This document shows positions 18,304 through 26,387 of a DNA stretch of 64,000 nucleotides, one piece after another (within the stretch, counting starts at the first letter, position 1; every line of letters starts with the position of its first letter). The DNA is from DASYDU01 sp050248495 (GTDB taxonomy: Bacteria > Planctomycetota > Planctomycetia > Pirellulales > Lacipirellulaceae), in the NCBI GenBank assembly GCA_050248495.1, contig JBFWSG010000007.1, positions 1 to 64,000 on the forward strand, given 5' to 3'. The notes beneath the pieces were generated by a model. The model was not told where the DNA came from. It was given only the letters and a program-made list of their open reading frames with translations, and ran no database searches. Both the position numbers and the translations under genes were made by a program.

Positions 18304-19623
18304 ATGCCCGACCTGTTTGCCGCGAGCGAAGAACGCAACCTGGAACAAGTGCAGCCGCTTGCTGCGCGGATGCGGCCGCGCTCGCTTGCGGAGTTCGTCG
18401 GCCAGCAGCATTTTCTTGGCGAGGGCAAGCTGCTCGCGCGGATGCTCAAGGCGAATCGCCTCGGCTCGGTGATTTTCTATGGTCCGCCCGGCACGGGTAA
18501 GACGACGCTTGCACGCCTGCTGGCACAAGAAACCGACAGCCGCTTCCGGCAGCTCAGTGCGGTCACGAGCGGAGTGAAGGACGTCCGCGAAGTGCTCGAA
18601 GAAGCGCGCAACGAGGCGGCCGCCAGCGGCCGGCCCACGCTGCTGATGATCGACGAGATCCATCGCTTCAACAAAGCGCAGCAGGATGCCCTCTTGCCCG
18701 ATGTCGAAGAAGGCGTCGTGATCCTGGTGGGCCTCACCACTTCGAATCCGTTCTTCGCAGTGAACGACGCACTCGTGAGCCGCAGCCGCGTTTTCGAGTT
18801 CCAGCCGCTCGCGCCGGACGATCTCAAGGCCCTGGTGCGCCGTGCGCTCTCGGACAAAGACCGCGGCCTCGGCCAATTCGCCGCCACGATTGATGACGAT
18901 GCGTTGGAATTTCTCGCCCAGGTCTCGGACGGAGATGCCCGGCGGGCCCTCGGCGCTTTGGAAGTCGCCGTCCTCTCGGCCGAGTCGCCCTATCGCTTGC
19001 GGCTTAGCGCGGCCACGGTCGCCGACGCCGTCCAGCGCAAGGCCATCCGCTACGACCCCACGGGCGACGACCACTACGATGCCGCCAGCGCGCTGATCAA
19101 GAGCATCCGCGGCAGCGACCCGGACGCCGGCATCTACTGGCTCGCCCGCATGCTCGAAGGGGGCGAGGACGTCCGCTTCCTCGCGCGCCGGCTCGTGATC
19201 CTGGCGAGCGAGGACGTCGGCAATGCCGACCCGCACGCCCTGCCGCTCGCCGTTGCCGCGATGCAGGCCTGCGAATTCGTCGGCCTGCCCGAGTGCCAGC
19301 TCACCCTGGCCCAAGCAGTAGCTTATCTAGCATGTGCGCCCAAGTCGAACGCCGCCACGGTGGCCATCGGCGAAGCGGTCCACGACGTCCGAGAAGGCAG
19401 ATTGCTCCCCGTGCCGCGGCACCTACAGGATGCCCACTACGCCGGCGCGAAACGACTCGGCCACGGCGAAGGGTACGAATACGCGCACGACGCCGAGGGC
19501 GGCATCGCGGCTCAGGATTATCTCGGCATCGAACGCGAATACTATCGGCCAGTCGATCGAGGGTTCGAAAAGGAACTGGCAGCCCGACTGGAAGCGATTC
19601 GGACCAAGTTGCGCGGCAACTAG
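18304..19623 (+). CDS. rarA: Replication-associated recombination protein A
   Basis: 439 residues, the normal RarA/MgsA/WRNIP1 length. Walker A is FYGPPGTGKTT (about 59-69) and Walker B is LLMIDEIHRFNK. The sensor stretch is GLTTSNPFF, and the C-terminal tetramerisation part contains ALIKSIRGSDPDAGIYWLARML, DVGNADP and SNAA. This clamp-loader-like ATPase acts at stalled replication forks. It follows the glycosylase by 8 bp and is probably co-transcribed with it. Confidence 0.93.
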   Translation: MPDLFAASEERNLEQVQPLAARMRPRSLAEFVGQQHFLGEGKLLARMLKANRLGSVIFYGPPGTGKTTLARLLAQETDSRFRQLSAVTSGVKDVREVLEEARNEAAASGRPTLLMIDEIHRFNKAQQDALLPDVEEGVVILVGLTTSNPFFAVNDALVSRSRVFEFQPLAPDDLKALVRRALSDKDRGLGQFAATIDDDALEFLAQVSDGDARRALGALEVAVLSAESPYRLRLSAATVADAVQRKAIRYDPTGDDHYDAASALIKSIRGSDPDAGIYWLARMLEGGEDVRFLARRLVILASEDVGNADPHALPLAVAAMQACEFVGLPECQLTLAQAVAYLACAPKSNAATVAIGEAVHDVREGRLLPVPRHLQDAHYAGAKRLGHGEGYEYAHDAEGGIAAQDYLGIEREYYRPVDRGFEKELAARLEAIRTKLRGN

Positions 19624-19635
19624 CGTGTCGCTCGC

Positions 19636-20175
19636 TCACTTGTCCACGTGGAAACCAATTGAGCGCCGTGGCGGGACCGGCTTCTCGATCATCGACTGCA
19701 GTACCTGAGAGATGACTTTGATCCGATCGTCATGCAGTTGAACGGTCTCGGCGAGCTTTGTCAGTTGCTCGACCAATTCACCGGGTGTGGCCATCAATCG
19801 CCGCAAGCGGACAAACGCCCGCATGATCTCGATGTTGACTCGCACCGCCGTGGGAGACTTCAGCACGCTCGAAAGCATGGCGACACCCTGCTCGGTAAAT
19901 ACCCAGGGCAGCTTTCTGCGGCCGCCGCGACCGCGTTTTGATGTCGCATTTTGCGACATCAAAGACATAAACTCTTGCTGCGTAAGGGAAAACGCAAAAT
20001 CGTCGGGAAAACGATCGAGGTTTCGCGCGACCTGCTCGTTAAGCCGCCGCGTCGTGACTCCATAGAGCCGCGCCAAATCCGAGTCGAGCATCACGCGTTG
20101 CCCGCGAATGGTTCGAATCGACTCCTCGATCTGAAGCTTGGTTGGTGGTCTGGATGTCCCTTTGTTGGGTGCCAT
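19636..20175 (-). CDS. ORF6N-domain protein
   Basis: 179 residues. The ORF6N DNA-binding domain occupies about residues 12-105, seen in IRTIRGQRVMLDSDLARLYG, NRFPDDFAFSLT-like and WVFTEQGVAMLSSVL segments. A helical region follows. ORF6N/KilA-N domains were first seen in phages and large DNA viruses and are frequent in bacterial islands, often as regulators. The start is placed at ATG 20175, where the family-like sequence begins; the frame is open to 20322. It is convergent with rarA. No other phage gene is nearby. Confidence 0.85.
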   Translation of the reverse strand: MAPNKGTSRPPTKLQIEESIRTIRGQRVMLDSDLARLYGVTTRRLNEQVARNLDRFPDDFAFSLTQQEFMSLMSQNATSKRGRGGRRKLPWVFTEQGVAMLSSVLKSPTAVRVNIEIMRAFVRLRRLMATPGELVEQLTKLAETVQLHDDRIKVISQVLQSMIEKPVPPRRSIGFHVDK

Positions 20176-20422
20176 GAATTCGGGAATAATTGGCGCGTCA
20201 TTCGGTTGATAGCATTCTCGACCGCGAAACTGCAGATTTTGTCCATCATGTGCATTCGCATGCCGGCAACGCCTGCATGGTTGGAAACTGGCGTGGAGCA
20301 AACGCGCCGGTTGTCCTACCATTCGCCGCCCGAAAATTGCGCGCCGTCGAAACCAGGGGCGAGGACGCCTCGGTTCGCATGAGCCGACAAATACACACTC
20401 TTCGCGTCATGGAGGACGGACG

Positions 20423-21877
20423 ATGAGTTCGATTCGACCGTTGGTCACGATCACGATCCTGGTGGCCGTAGGCGTGTTCTTTTTCACCAAGCTCAACGAA
20501 GGCCCCGTGCCGTTGCCCCCGGAGGCGGACACGACACTTGAGCCCGCGCCGGTCGCCGATGTGCCGCCGCTCGCCGCGGATTCGACCGCCTCGCCGCTTA
20601 CCCCGGCCCCGAGCTGGAGCGATCCGGCGGCGCCTTCCACGGCGGAAATGTCTCCCGCTGCGCCAACGGTCCCGCCAACCAGTTTGACGGCCGAAGCGCC
20701 GACGGCTCAATCCGCTGCGCCTGAGGTTGAGCCTGCCGAGTTACCGCCGATCCCCGAATTGCCGCCCGTCGCCACCAGCGATTCCACCGCGGCGCCGACT
20801 GCACCCACACCAACCGATCCGTCAACTGCCGCCGCCGCTCCGATTCCACTGCCGGCGAATATCCCCGTCGCGCAATATCCCGGAGACGCCGCGCCGACCA
20901 TGCCGGAAGTCGCGCAGATGACGCCGCCCGCACCGCTCAATACGCAACCGCTCGCACAATCACCCGACGGGATGCCGTTGCCGCCAACCGCCGAGGCAGC
21001 GATGCCGGCGACACCACCGGTCACGCCGATGATGCCTGCGGGTGACGATCGCTATGGCTCTCTGCCCGTTGAAGCGCCATTGGCCGCCACACCGACGCCG
21101 CCCGCGACCGCCCCGGCCGCGAGTGCCGTTCCGGTAGCGCCCGCTCCCGAGCCGTCCGCGCCCACGTTCGCCAGCGCCTGGCCGGAGATCCAAGGCGCGC
21201 TGGAGCGGCAGGAGCTGGTAGCGGCCCATGCGATGCTCTCCCGCTGGTATGGCAATCCAAGTCTCACGCCGGCCGAAGCGCAACAGGTCGAGACACTGCT
21301 CAGCCAACTCGCCGGCACCATTGTCTACTCGACCGAGCATCGGCTCGAACCGCCGTATACGGTGAAACAGGGCGACACGCTGCAGACCATCGCCGAGCAG
21401 TATGAAGTTCCCTGGCAACTGCTGGCCAAGATCAACGGCATCGCAACGCCCGACAATCTGCAGCCTGGCACGCAACTAAAAGTCATCCATGGCCCATTCA
21501 CGGCCGTCGTCGAGCTCGATAAGAGCCAGCTCACGCTGATGCTCGACGGTCGCTACGCGGGCCGATTCCCAGCTTCGATCGAGCAGGGGACGACCGTGAG
21601 CGAAGGCAAGTGGATTCTGGAACAAAAGCTCGTCCAGCCGACGACACAGGATTCGACGGTTGTGAGCGCGGCGTACACGCCGGCGACCGTGGACCACGTA
21701 CTCGTGCTGCGCAACGAATCGCCCTCGGCCGCCGGGGCGACGATGGCGATCACCGGCGGTTCGAGCACACCCTCCGGTCCGACCGCCGCAGCGCCCGGAA
21801 TCCGCCTCTCCCCGCGTGACGTCGAGGAGGTGGCCGACATCCTGTCGATTGGATCGCCGGTGACGATTCGGCGGTAA
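20423..21877 (+). CDS. LysM protein with an inactive L,D-transpeptidase-like domain
   Basis: 484 residues. A membrane anchor is at 5-22, then a Pro/Ala-rich linker runs to about 240. A small helical domain follows. A LysM domain (311-353, starting YTVKQGDTLQTIAEQYEVPW) binds peptidoglycan-like glycans. A YkuD-like domain runs from 356 to the end (FTAVVELDKSQLTLMLDGRY). The active-site region, normally IHGT...SHGCIRLS, reads AITGG...AAPGIRLS near 440-463, so both the catalytic His and Cys are missing. GGAGG 9 bp before the ATG fixes the start. It is probably a binding rather than catalytic wall protein. Confidence 0.78.
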   Translation: MSSIRPLVTITILVAVGVFFFTKLNEGPVPLPPEADTTLEPAPVADVPPLAADSTASPLTPAPSWSDPAAPSTAEMSPAAPTVPPTSLTAEAPTAQSAAPEVEPAELPPIPELPPVATSDSTAAPTAPTPTDPSTAAAAPIPLPANIPVAQYPGDAAPTMPEVAQMTPPAPLNTQPLAQSPDGMPLPPTAEAAMPATPPVTPMMPAGDDRYGSLPVEAPLAATPTPPATAPAASAVPVAPAPEPSAPTFASAWPEIQGALERQELVAAHAMLSRWYGNPSLTPAEAQQVETLLSQLAGTIVYSTEHRLEPPYTVKQGDTLQTIAEQYEVPWQLLAKINGIATPDNLQPGTQLKVIHGPFTAVVELDKSQLTLMLDGRYAGRFPASIEQGTTVSEGKWILEQKLVQPTTQDSTVVSAAYTPATVDHVLVLRNESPSAAGATMAITGGSSTPSGPTAAAPGIRLSPRDVEEVADILSIGSPVTIRR

Positions 21878-21882
21878 CGTGC

Positions 21883-21983
21883 TTAGTGGTTAGTAGTCAG
21901 TTGTCAGTGGCCGGTTGTCAGTATTTGGTTGATTCAATACAACACAATCAGCCACTGACAACTATCAACGATCCACGGACTAC
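21883..21983. repeat. Inverted heptamer arrays before pyrE
   Basis: Left arm (21883-21931): TTAGTGG, TTAGTAG, TCAGTTG, TCAGTGG, CCGGTTG, TCAGTAT, TTGGTTG. Right arm (21949-21983): CAGCCAC, TGACAAC, TATCAAC, GATCCAC, GGACTAC. The period is exactly 7 bp and the arms are roughly reverse complements. The array ends 3 bp before the pyrE ATG, leaving no Shine-Dalgarno sequence. Confidence 0.8.
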
Positions 21984-21986
21984 TCC

Positions 21987-22538
21987 ATGTACGACCGCAT
22001 TGCACTGCAGAGCCTGATCCGCGAAAAGGCCCTGCGATTTGGTGAATTCACGCTGGCATCGGGTAAGAAGGCAAGCTACTACCTCGATTGCCGAGAGATC
22101 ACGCTCGACGCTCAAGGAGCGCGGCTCGTCGGCGAGGGAATGCTCGACCTGCTCTCGGGCAACATGCCGGCGCTGGTGGGCGGCATGGCGATCGGTGCCG
22201 ACCCGATTACCGCGGCGATACTCACGCTGGCCGGCACACGCAACTTGCCGCTCCGCGGTGTGATGGTCCGCAAGGAAGCGAAGCAACATGGCACGGGCAA
22301 GTTCGTCGAAGGGCCATTTCGACCAGGCGAGTCGCTGGTGATTGTCGAGGACGTGGTCACGACTGGCGGCTCGAGCCTGCTTGCGATCGAACGCTGCGAG
22401 GCAGTCGGGCTCAAGGTCCAGCGCGTCCTGGCCATCATCGATCGGCTCGAAGGCGGTAGCGAGGCGTTTGCGGCAAAAGGCTACGAATTGACGACGCTCT
22501 TTACGGTGAGAGATTTCGGTATCGAACCGGCGAAGTAG
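21987..22538 (+). CDS. pyrE: Orotate phosphoribosyltransferase
   Basis: 183 residues, the usual PyrE length. It converts orotate and PRPP to orotidine monophosphate in pyrimidine synthesis. The PRPP-binding loop is LVIVEDVVTTGGSS (about 117-130), and the N-terminal block FGEFTLASGKKASYYLDCR and the KxxKxHG-like VRKEAKQHG loop are present. It is not linked to other pyr genes here. Its start codon directly follows the heptamer array. Confidence 0.95.
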   Translation: MYDRIALQSLIREKALRFGEFTLASGKKASYYLDCREITLDAQGARLVGEGMLDLLSGNMPALVGGMAIGADPITAAILTLAGTRNLPLRGVMVRKEAKQHGTGKFVEGPFRPGESLVIVEDVVTTGGSSLLAIERCEAVGLKVQRVLAIIDRLEGGSEAFAAKGYELTTLFTVRDFGIEPAK

Positions 22539-22557
22539 GAAGTCGCATGGCTTCGTA

Positions 22558-22630
22558 TCGAGCGAGCCGGGCCGTCCTCGGCCCCGACAGTTACGGTGTA
22601 CACGGGGGCGGGACGCCCCGGCTCGCTCGA
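22558..22630. repeat. GC-rich palindromic element after pyrE
   Basis: A 20-bp inverted repeat with arms TCGAGCGAGCCGGGCCGTCC (22558-22577) and its near-perfect complement (22611-22630) has one mismatch and a 33-bp loop. There is no T-run, so it is not a classic terminator. It is likely a dispersed palindromic repeat. Confidence 0.6.
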
Positions 22631-22668
22631 CTCGAATTGAAACTCATTTGTTCCTCATCGCCACGGGT

Positions 22669-23352
22669 ATGGAAACCACGCTGCACCGACAACTCAAAGC
22701 ACACTACGCCAACCGCGGAGCGCGCGTCGAAGAGCGCGTCGGCCGCTTTCGCATCGATGTCATCCGCCGTGGCGAGCTGATCGAAATTCAGCACTCATCG
22801 CTCTCGGCGATCCGCGACAAGATTGCCGAACTCCTTACCGAGCACCGCGTCCGGATCGTCAAACCGATTGTCGCTTCGAAGTACCTGCTCAAACAGAAAT
22901 GCGCCGGCGGCGAAGTGCTCTCGCGGCGGCGGAGCCCCAAGCAGGGGACGTTGCTCGACGTGTTTGAAGAACTCGTACACTTCACGCGCGTCTTTCCGCA
23001 TCCGCGGCTCACCCTCGAAGTCGTTCTCATCGACATCGAAGAACTGCGCTTCCCCGGCCATGGCCGTCGGCGGCGCTGGCGACGCGACGATCACGAAGTG
23101 GAAGACCAGCGGCTCCTCACGGTCGAGAGTGTCTCCCGCTTTCGCACCGCGGCCGATCTTTGCAGGTTGTTGCCTCAGCCGCTGCCCAAGCAGTTTCACA
23201 CCGGACACATTGCCGCGGGACTCGGCATCCAGCGCTGGATTGCGCAGCGCATGGCCTATTGCCTGCGCGAGACAGGAGCGATCACCCCCGTCGGCAAAGA
23301 GCGCGGCGCGTGGCTCTACAAGCGAGCGGTGCGAAAGCGCGCCGCCGCGTAA
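22669..23352 (+). CDS. Possible PD-(D/E)XK nuclease-like protein with winged-helix tail
   Basis: 227 residues, no signal peptide. The N-terminal part has an alpha-helix with Glu (ARVEERVG), then FRIDVIRRGELIEIQHSS: a beta-strand Asp, then Glu-x-Gln, the core pattern of PD-(D/E)XK nucleases in which Gln can replace Lys. The C-terminal part (about 150-227) looks like a winged helix with a basic tail. The role may be DNA cleavage or binding. The start is taken at ATG 22669 rather than an in-frame TTG at 22648. No known family is recognised with certainty. Confidence 0.55.
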   Translation: METTLHRQLKAHYANRGARVEERVGRFRIDVIRRGELIEIQHSSLSAIRDKIAELLTEHRVRIVKPIVASKYLLKQKCAGGEVLSRRRSPKQGTLLDVFEELVHFTRVFPHPRLTLEVVLIDIEELRFPGHGRRRRWRRDDHEVEDQRLLTVESVSRFRTAADLCRLLPQPLPKQFHTGHIAAGLGIQRWIAQRMAYCLRETGAITPVGKERGAWLYKRAVRKRAAA

Positions 23353-23448
23353 ATTGTTGCTAGGTTTTGCACTCCACTCACAACCCGCATCCCTCTACCC
23401 GCTCACCGCTCTTGCCCAAGTTGCCACCAGCCCGTAACCTCTTTAGTC

Positions 23449-24471
23449 ATGGGCGACGACCTACAGCTTGGCATCCGACGCGCGCCGCTGCGGCGACTCT
23501 CGGGAATTCAGATCGTTGGCACGGGCAGCTTCCTGCCCGACAAGATCGTCACCAACGATGATCTGGCGTCGCTCGGCTGCGATGCGGAGTGGATCATCCA
23601 GCGCACCGGCATCCGTGAGCGGCGTCATGCACCGCCCGAGATTTCGACGAGCGACATGGCGGTGGCCGCCGCCGAGCGCTGCCTGGCCGACAGCGGCGTG
23701 CCGCGCGGCGAAGTCGATCTTTTGGTGCTGGCGACGCTTTCTCCGGATTACCTGCTGCCCGCCACCGCGCCGACCGTGCAGGATCGGTTAGGCCTCAACT
23801 GCGCGGCGATGGACGTCGGCGCGGCTTGCGCCGGGTTCATGTATGCGCTCGTGACCGGCATGCAGTACGTTGCCTCGGGCAGCAGCAAATACGCACTGGT
23901 GGTCGGCTCCGATACCAACAGCCGGGTGATGAATCCGGCGGACAAGAAAACGTACCCGCTATTCGGCGACGGGGCAGGGGCGGTGCTCGTGACCAAGGGC
24001 AGTCCGGAACAGGGGCTGCTTTCCTATACCTTGGGCGCCGATGGCTCGGGCGATCGCCTTCTGGTGCGGCCGGAAGGCGGCTCTCGAGCATCGATCGCTC
24101 CGGGCGAAGAAGTCAGCCTCGGCTGGTTCGTGAAGATGGACGGGCGGCCGGTGTTCAAATGGGCCGTGCGTTTACTCGAAGACTCGTCGCAGCACGTGCT
24201 CGAAGCCGCTGGCTACACCAAGCAGGATGTGAAAGTCTGGCTCTGGCACCAGGCCAACATCCGCATTCTCGACGCCGCCACCGACGCCATGGAAATCGAT
24301 CGCCAGCGCGTAATTACCCACCTCGACCGTTATGGCAACACCTCGGCCGGCAGTGTGCCGATCGCGCTCGATGAGGCCCTCCGCGAAGGCCGCTTCGGGC
24401 GGAACGATCTGGTCGTGATGTGCGGCTTCGGCGGCGGACTCTCCTGGGGCACGGCACTGATGCGGTGGTGA
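23449..24471 (+). CDS. fabH: 3-oxoacyl-ACP synthase III
   Basis: 340 residues. It starts fatty-acid synthesis by condensing acetyl-CoA with malonyl-ACP. The catalytic triad is visible: Cys127 (VGAACAGFMYAL), His267 (LWHQANIRIL) and Asn297 (YGNTSAGSVPIAL). The family end motif VMCGFGGGLSWGTAL is complete. No other fab gene is next to it, although planctomycete fabH is often unlinked. Confidence 0.93.
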   Translation: MGDDLQLGIRRAPLRRLSGIQIVGTGSFLPDKIVTNDDLASLGCDAEWIIQRTGIRERRHAPPEISTSDMAVAAAERCLADSGVPRGEVDLLVLATLSPDYLLPATAPTVQDRLGLNCAAMDVGAACAGFMYALVTGMQYVASGSSKYALVVGSDTNSRVMNPADKKTYPLFGDGAGAVLVTKGSPEQGLLSYTLGADGSGDRLLVRPEGGSRASIAPGEEVSLGWFVKMDGRPVFKWAVRLLEDSSQHVLEAAGYTKQDVKVWLWHQANIRILDAATDAMEIDRQRVITHLDRYGNTSAGSVPIALDEALREGRFGRNDLVVMCGFGGGLSWGTALMRW

Positions 24472-24477
24472 GCGAAG

Positions 24478-24576
24478 CTATTAGCTCTTAGCCATTAGTT
24501 CTTAGCCAGACAGTCTTCGATCGAAGCGCACGAACTGCCGGACCCTCAACCCTCAACTCTAGACCCTCAACTCTCC
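24478..24576. repeat. Two heptamer arrays before pepF
   Basis: First array (24478-24505): CTATTAG, CTCTTAG, CCATTAG, TTCTTAG. Second array (24542-24576): ACCCTCA, ACCCTCA, ACTCTAG, ACCCTCA, ACTCTCC, the same family as at 94-128. The second ends 4 bp before the pepF ATG and there is no Shine-Dalgarno sequence. Confidence 0.75.
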
Positions 24577-24580
24577 ACGC

Positions 24581-26383
24581 ATGTCGAAGACCAAGAAGCT
24601 CCCCACGCGCACTCAAGTCAAGCAGGACGACACCTGGGACCTTTCGAGCCTGTTTGCCGATGACGCGGCCTGGGAAGAGGCGTTCGGCAAGTGGGAGCGG
24701 CAGATCGGCAAGTATGCGAAGTTTAAGGGCACGCTCGGCGATTCGCCGGCCGCCCTCGCCAAGTGCCTCAAGTTCGACAGCACGTTTGATCGCGTGGGCG
24801 AGCGGCTCGGCAACTACGCTTTCTTGAAAACCGCTGAAGACATGGCGGAGAGTAAGTACCAGCGGATGCAGGGAAGGTATACGCACGCCGCCACGAAGGC
24901 GGCCGAAGCATCGAGCTTTATCCGGCCGGAAATTCTCGACATCCCCGCCGCGCGGCTTAAGAAGTACCTGGCCGCGAAAGTGCTTGCACCTTACAAGCTG
25001 CAGCTGGAGCGGCTCGTCCGCTACAAGCCCCACACGCTCTCGCGCGGTGAGGAGAAGCTGCTGGCGATGCAGAGCGAGATGGCCCACGCGGCCGACAAGA
25101 TGTTCCGCCAGCTCACGGACGCCGACCTCCGCTTCGGCATGATCCGCGACGAGAAGGGTCACGACGTCGAGCTCTCGAACGCCACGTTCACGTTGTTTCT
25201 GCATTCGCCCGACCGCGAAGTGCGTCGCCGTGCGTTTCACCAGTTCTACGAGCAGTACAAAGGCCACGAAAATTCGCTCGCCGCGGCCCTCTCCAGCTCG
25301 GTGCAGAAAGACGTCTACTACGGCAAGGCCCGCAACTATCCAAGCGCGCTCGAAGCCTCGCTGTTTCACGACAACGTGCCGGCGAACGTGTACGACAACC
25401 TCATCGCCGCGGTGCGGGCCAAACTGCCGGCGCTCTACGACTACTTCGAGCTGCGGCGGCGGAAGATGCGGCTCAAAGACATTCACCATTACGACACCTA
25501 CGTGCCGATTCTCAGCGATCTCGATTCGCGCCACACCTGGAAACAAGGCGTCGACGCGGTGGTCGCGGCCCTGTGCCCCTTGGGGGACGACTATTGCCGC
25601 GTACTTGAGGCCGGGCTCGCCGGTCGCTGGTGCGATCGCTACCCGAACCAGGGTAAGCGGAGCGGGGCGTTCAGCAGCGGTTCGTACGACGGCTGGCCAT
25701 ACATTCTCATGAACTACCAACCGGACGTACTCGACCACGTGTTCACGTTGGCCCACGAAGCCGGCCACTCGATGCACAGCTACTATTCGTCGAAGCATCA
25801 GCCGTACGAGTACTACAACTACACGATCTTCGTCGCCGAAGTGGCCAGCACCTTCAACGAGCAGCTACTGAGCCGCTTCATGATGGAGCGGGCTAAGACG
25901 GATGACGAGCGGGCGTATCTCATCAACCGCGAAATCGACGCCATCCGCGGCACGATCATCCGTCAGACGATGTTCGCCGAGTTCGAGAAAATTACGCACG
26001 CACTGGCCGAAGCGGGCGAACCGCTCACGGTCGAATGTCTCAAGACCGAATACGGCAAGTTGCTCGCCGCCTATTTCGGCCCCGATTTCGCCATCGACGA
26101 AGAGCTCAAGCTCGAATGCCTGCGGATCCCGCACTTCTACAGCGCGTTCTACGTGTACAAGTACGCGACGGGGCTCTCGGCGGCGATCGCCCTGTCAGAG
26201 CGCGTTGCGAACGGCGGCAAACAGGAACTCAACGACTATCTTTCCTTCCTCAAAGGCGGCTGCTCGAAGTGGCCGCTGGAACTCCTCAAGGATGCCGGCG
26301 TCGACATGACGAGCCCGGCACCGGTCGAAACCGCGCTCGCGCGATTCGAGCGATTGGTGAAGGAACTGGACGACCTGCTGTAG
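24581..26383 (+). CDS. pepF: Oligoendopeptidase F (M3 family)
   Basis: 600 residues, the normal PepF length. The zinc site HEAGH is at 392-396 (TLAHEAGHSMHSYY), with the third ligand in the downstream helix (VAEVASTFNEQLL). It is a cytosolic enzyme that cleaves short peptides. There is no signal peptide. The start follows a heptamer array. The convergent ABC permease gene ends 4 bp after its stop. Confidence 0.93.
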   Translation: MSKTKKLPTRTQVKQDDTWDLSSLFADDAAWEEAFGKWERQIGKYAKFKGTLGDSPAALAKCLKFDSTFDRVGERLGNYAFLKTAEDMAESKYQRMQGRYTHAATKAAEASSFIRPEILDIPAARLKKYLAAKVLAPYKLQLERLVRYKPHTLSRGEEKLLAMQSEMAHAADKMFRQLTDADLRFGMIRDEKGHDVELSNATFTLFLHSPDREVRRRAFHQFYEQYKGHENSLAAALSSSVQKDVYYGKARNYPSALEASLFHDNVPANVYDNLIAAVRAKLPALYDYFELRRRKMRLKDIHHYDTYVPILSDLDSRHTWKQGVDAVVAALCPLGDDYCRVLEAGLAGRWCDRYPNQGKRSGAFSSGSYDGWPYILMNYQPDVLDHVFTLAHEAGHSMHSYYSSKHQPYEYYNYTIFVAEVASTFNEQLLSRFMMERAKTDDERAYLINREIDAIRGTIIRQTMFAEFEKITHALAEAGEPLTVECLKTEYGKLLAAYFGPDFAIDEELKLECLRIPHFYSAFYVYKYATGLSAAIALSERVANGGKQELNDYLSFLKGGCSKWPLELLKDAGVDMTSPAPVETALARFERLVKELDDLL

Positions 26384-26387
26384 CGGT

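Noticed and set aside
21883..21983. Repeat array as a CRISPR
   Set aside because: Units are 7 bp without spacers and no cas gene is present.
24488..25798. 436-codon minus-strand frame opposite pepF
   Set aside because: It is the shadow of pepF, whose zinc motif and full length are on the plus strand.
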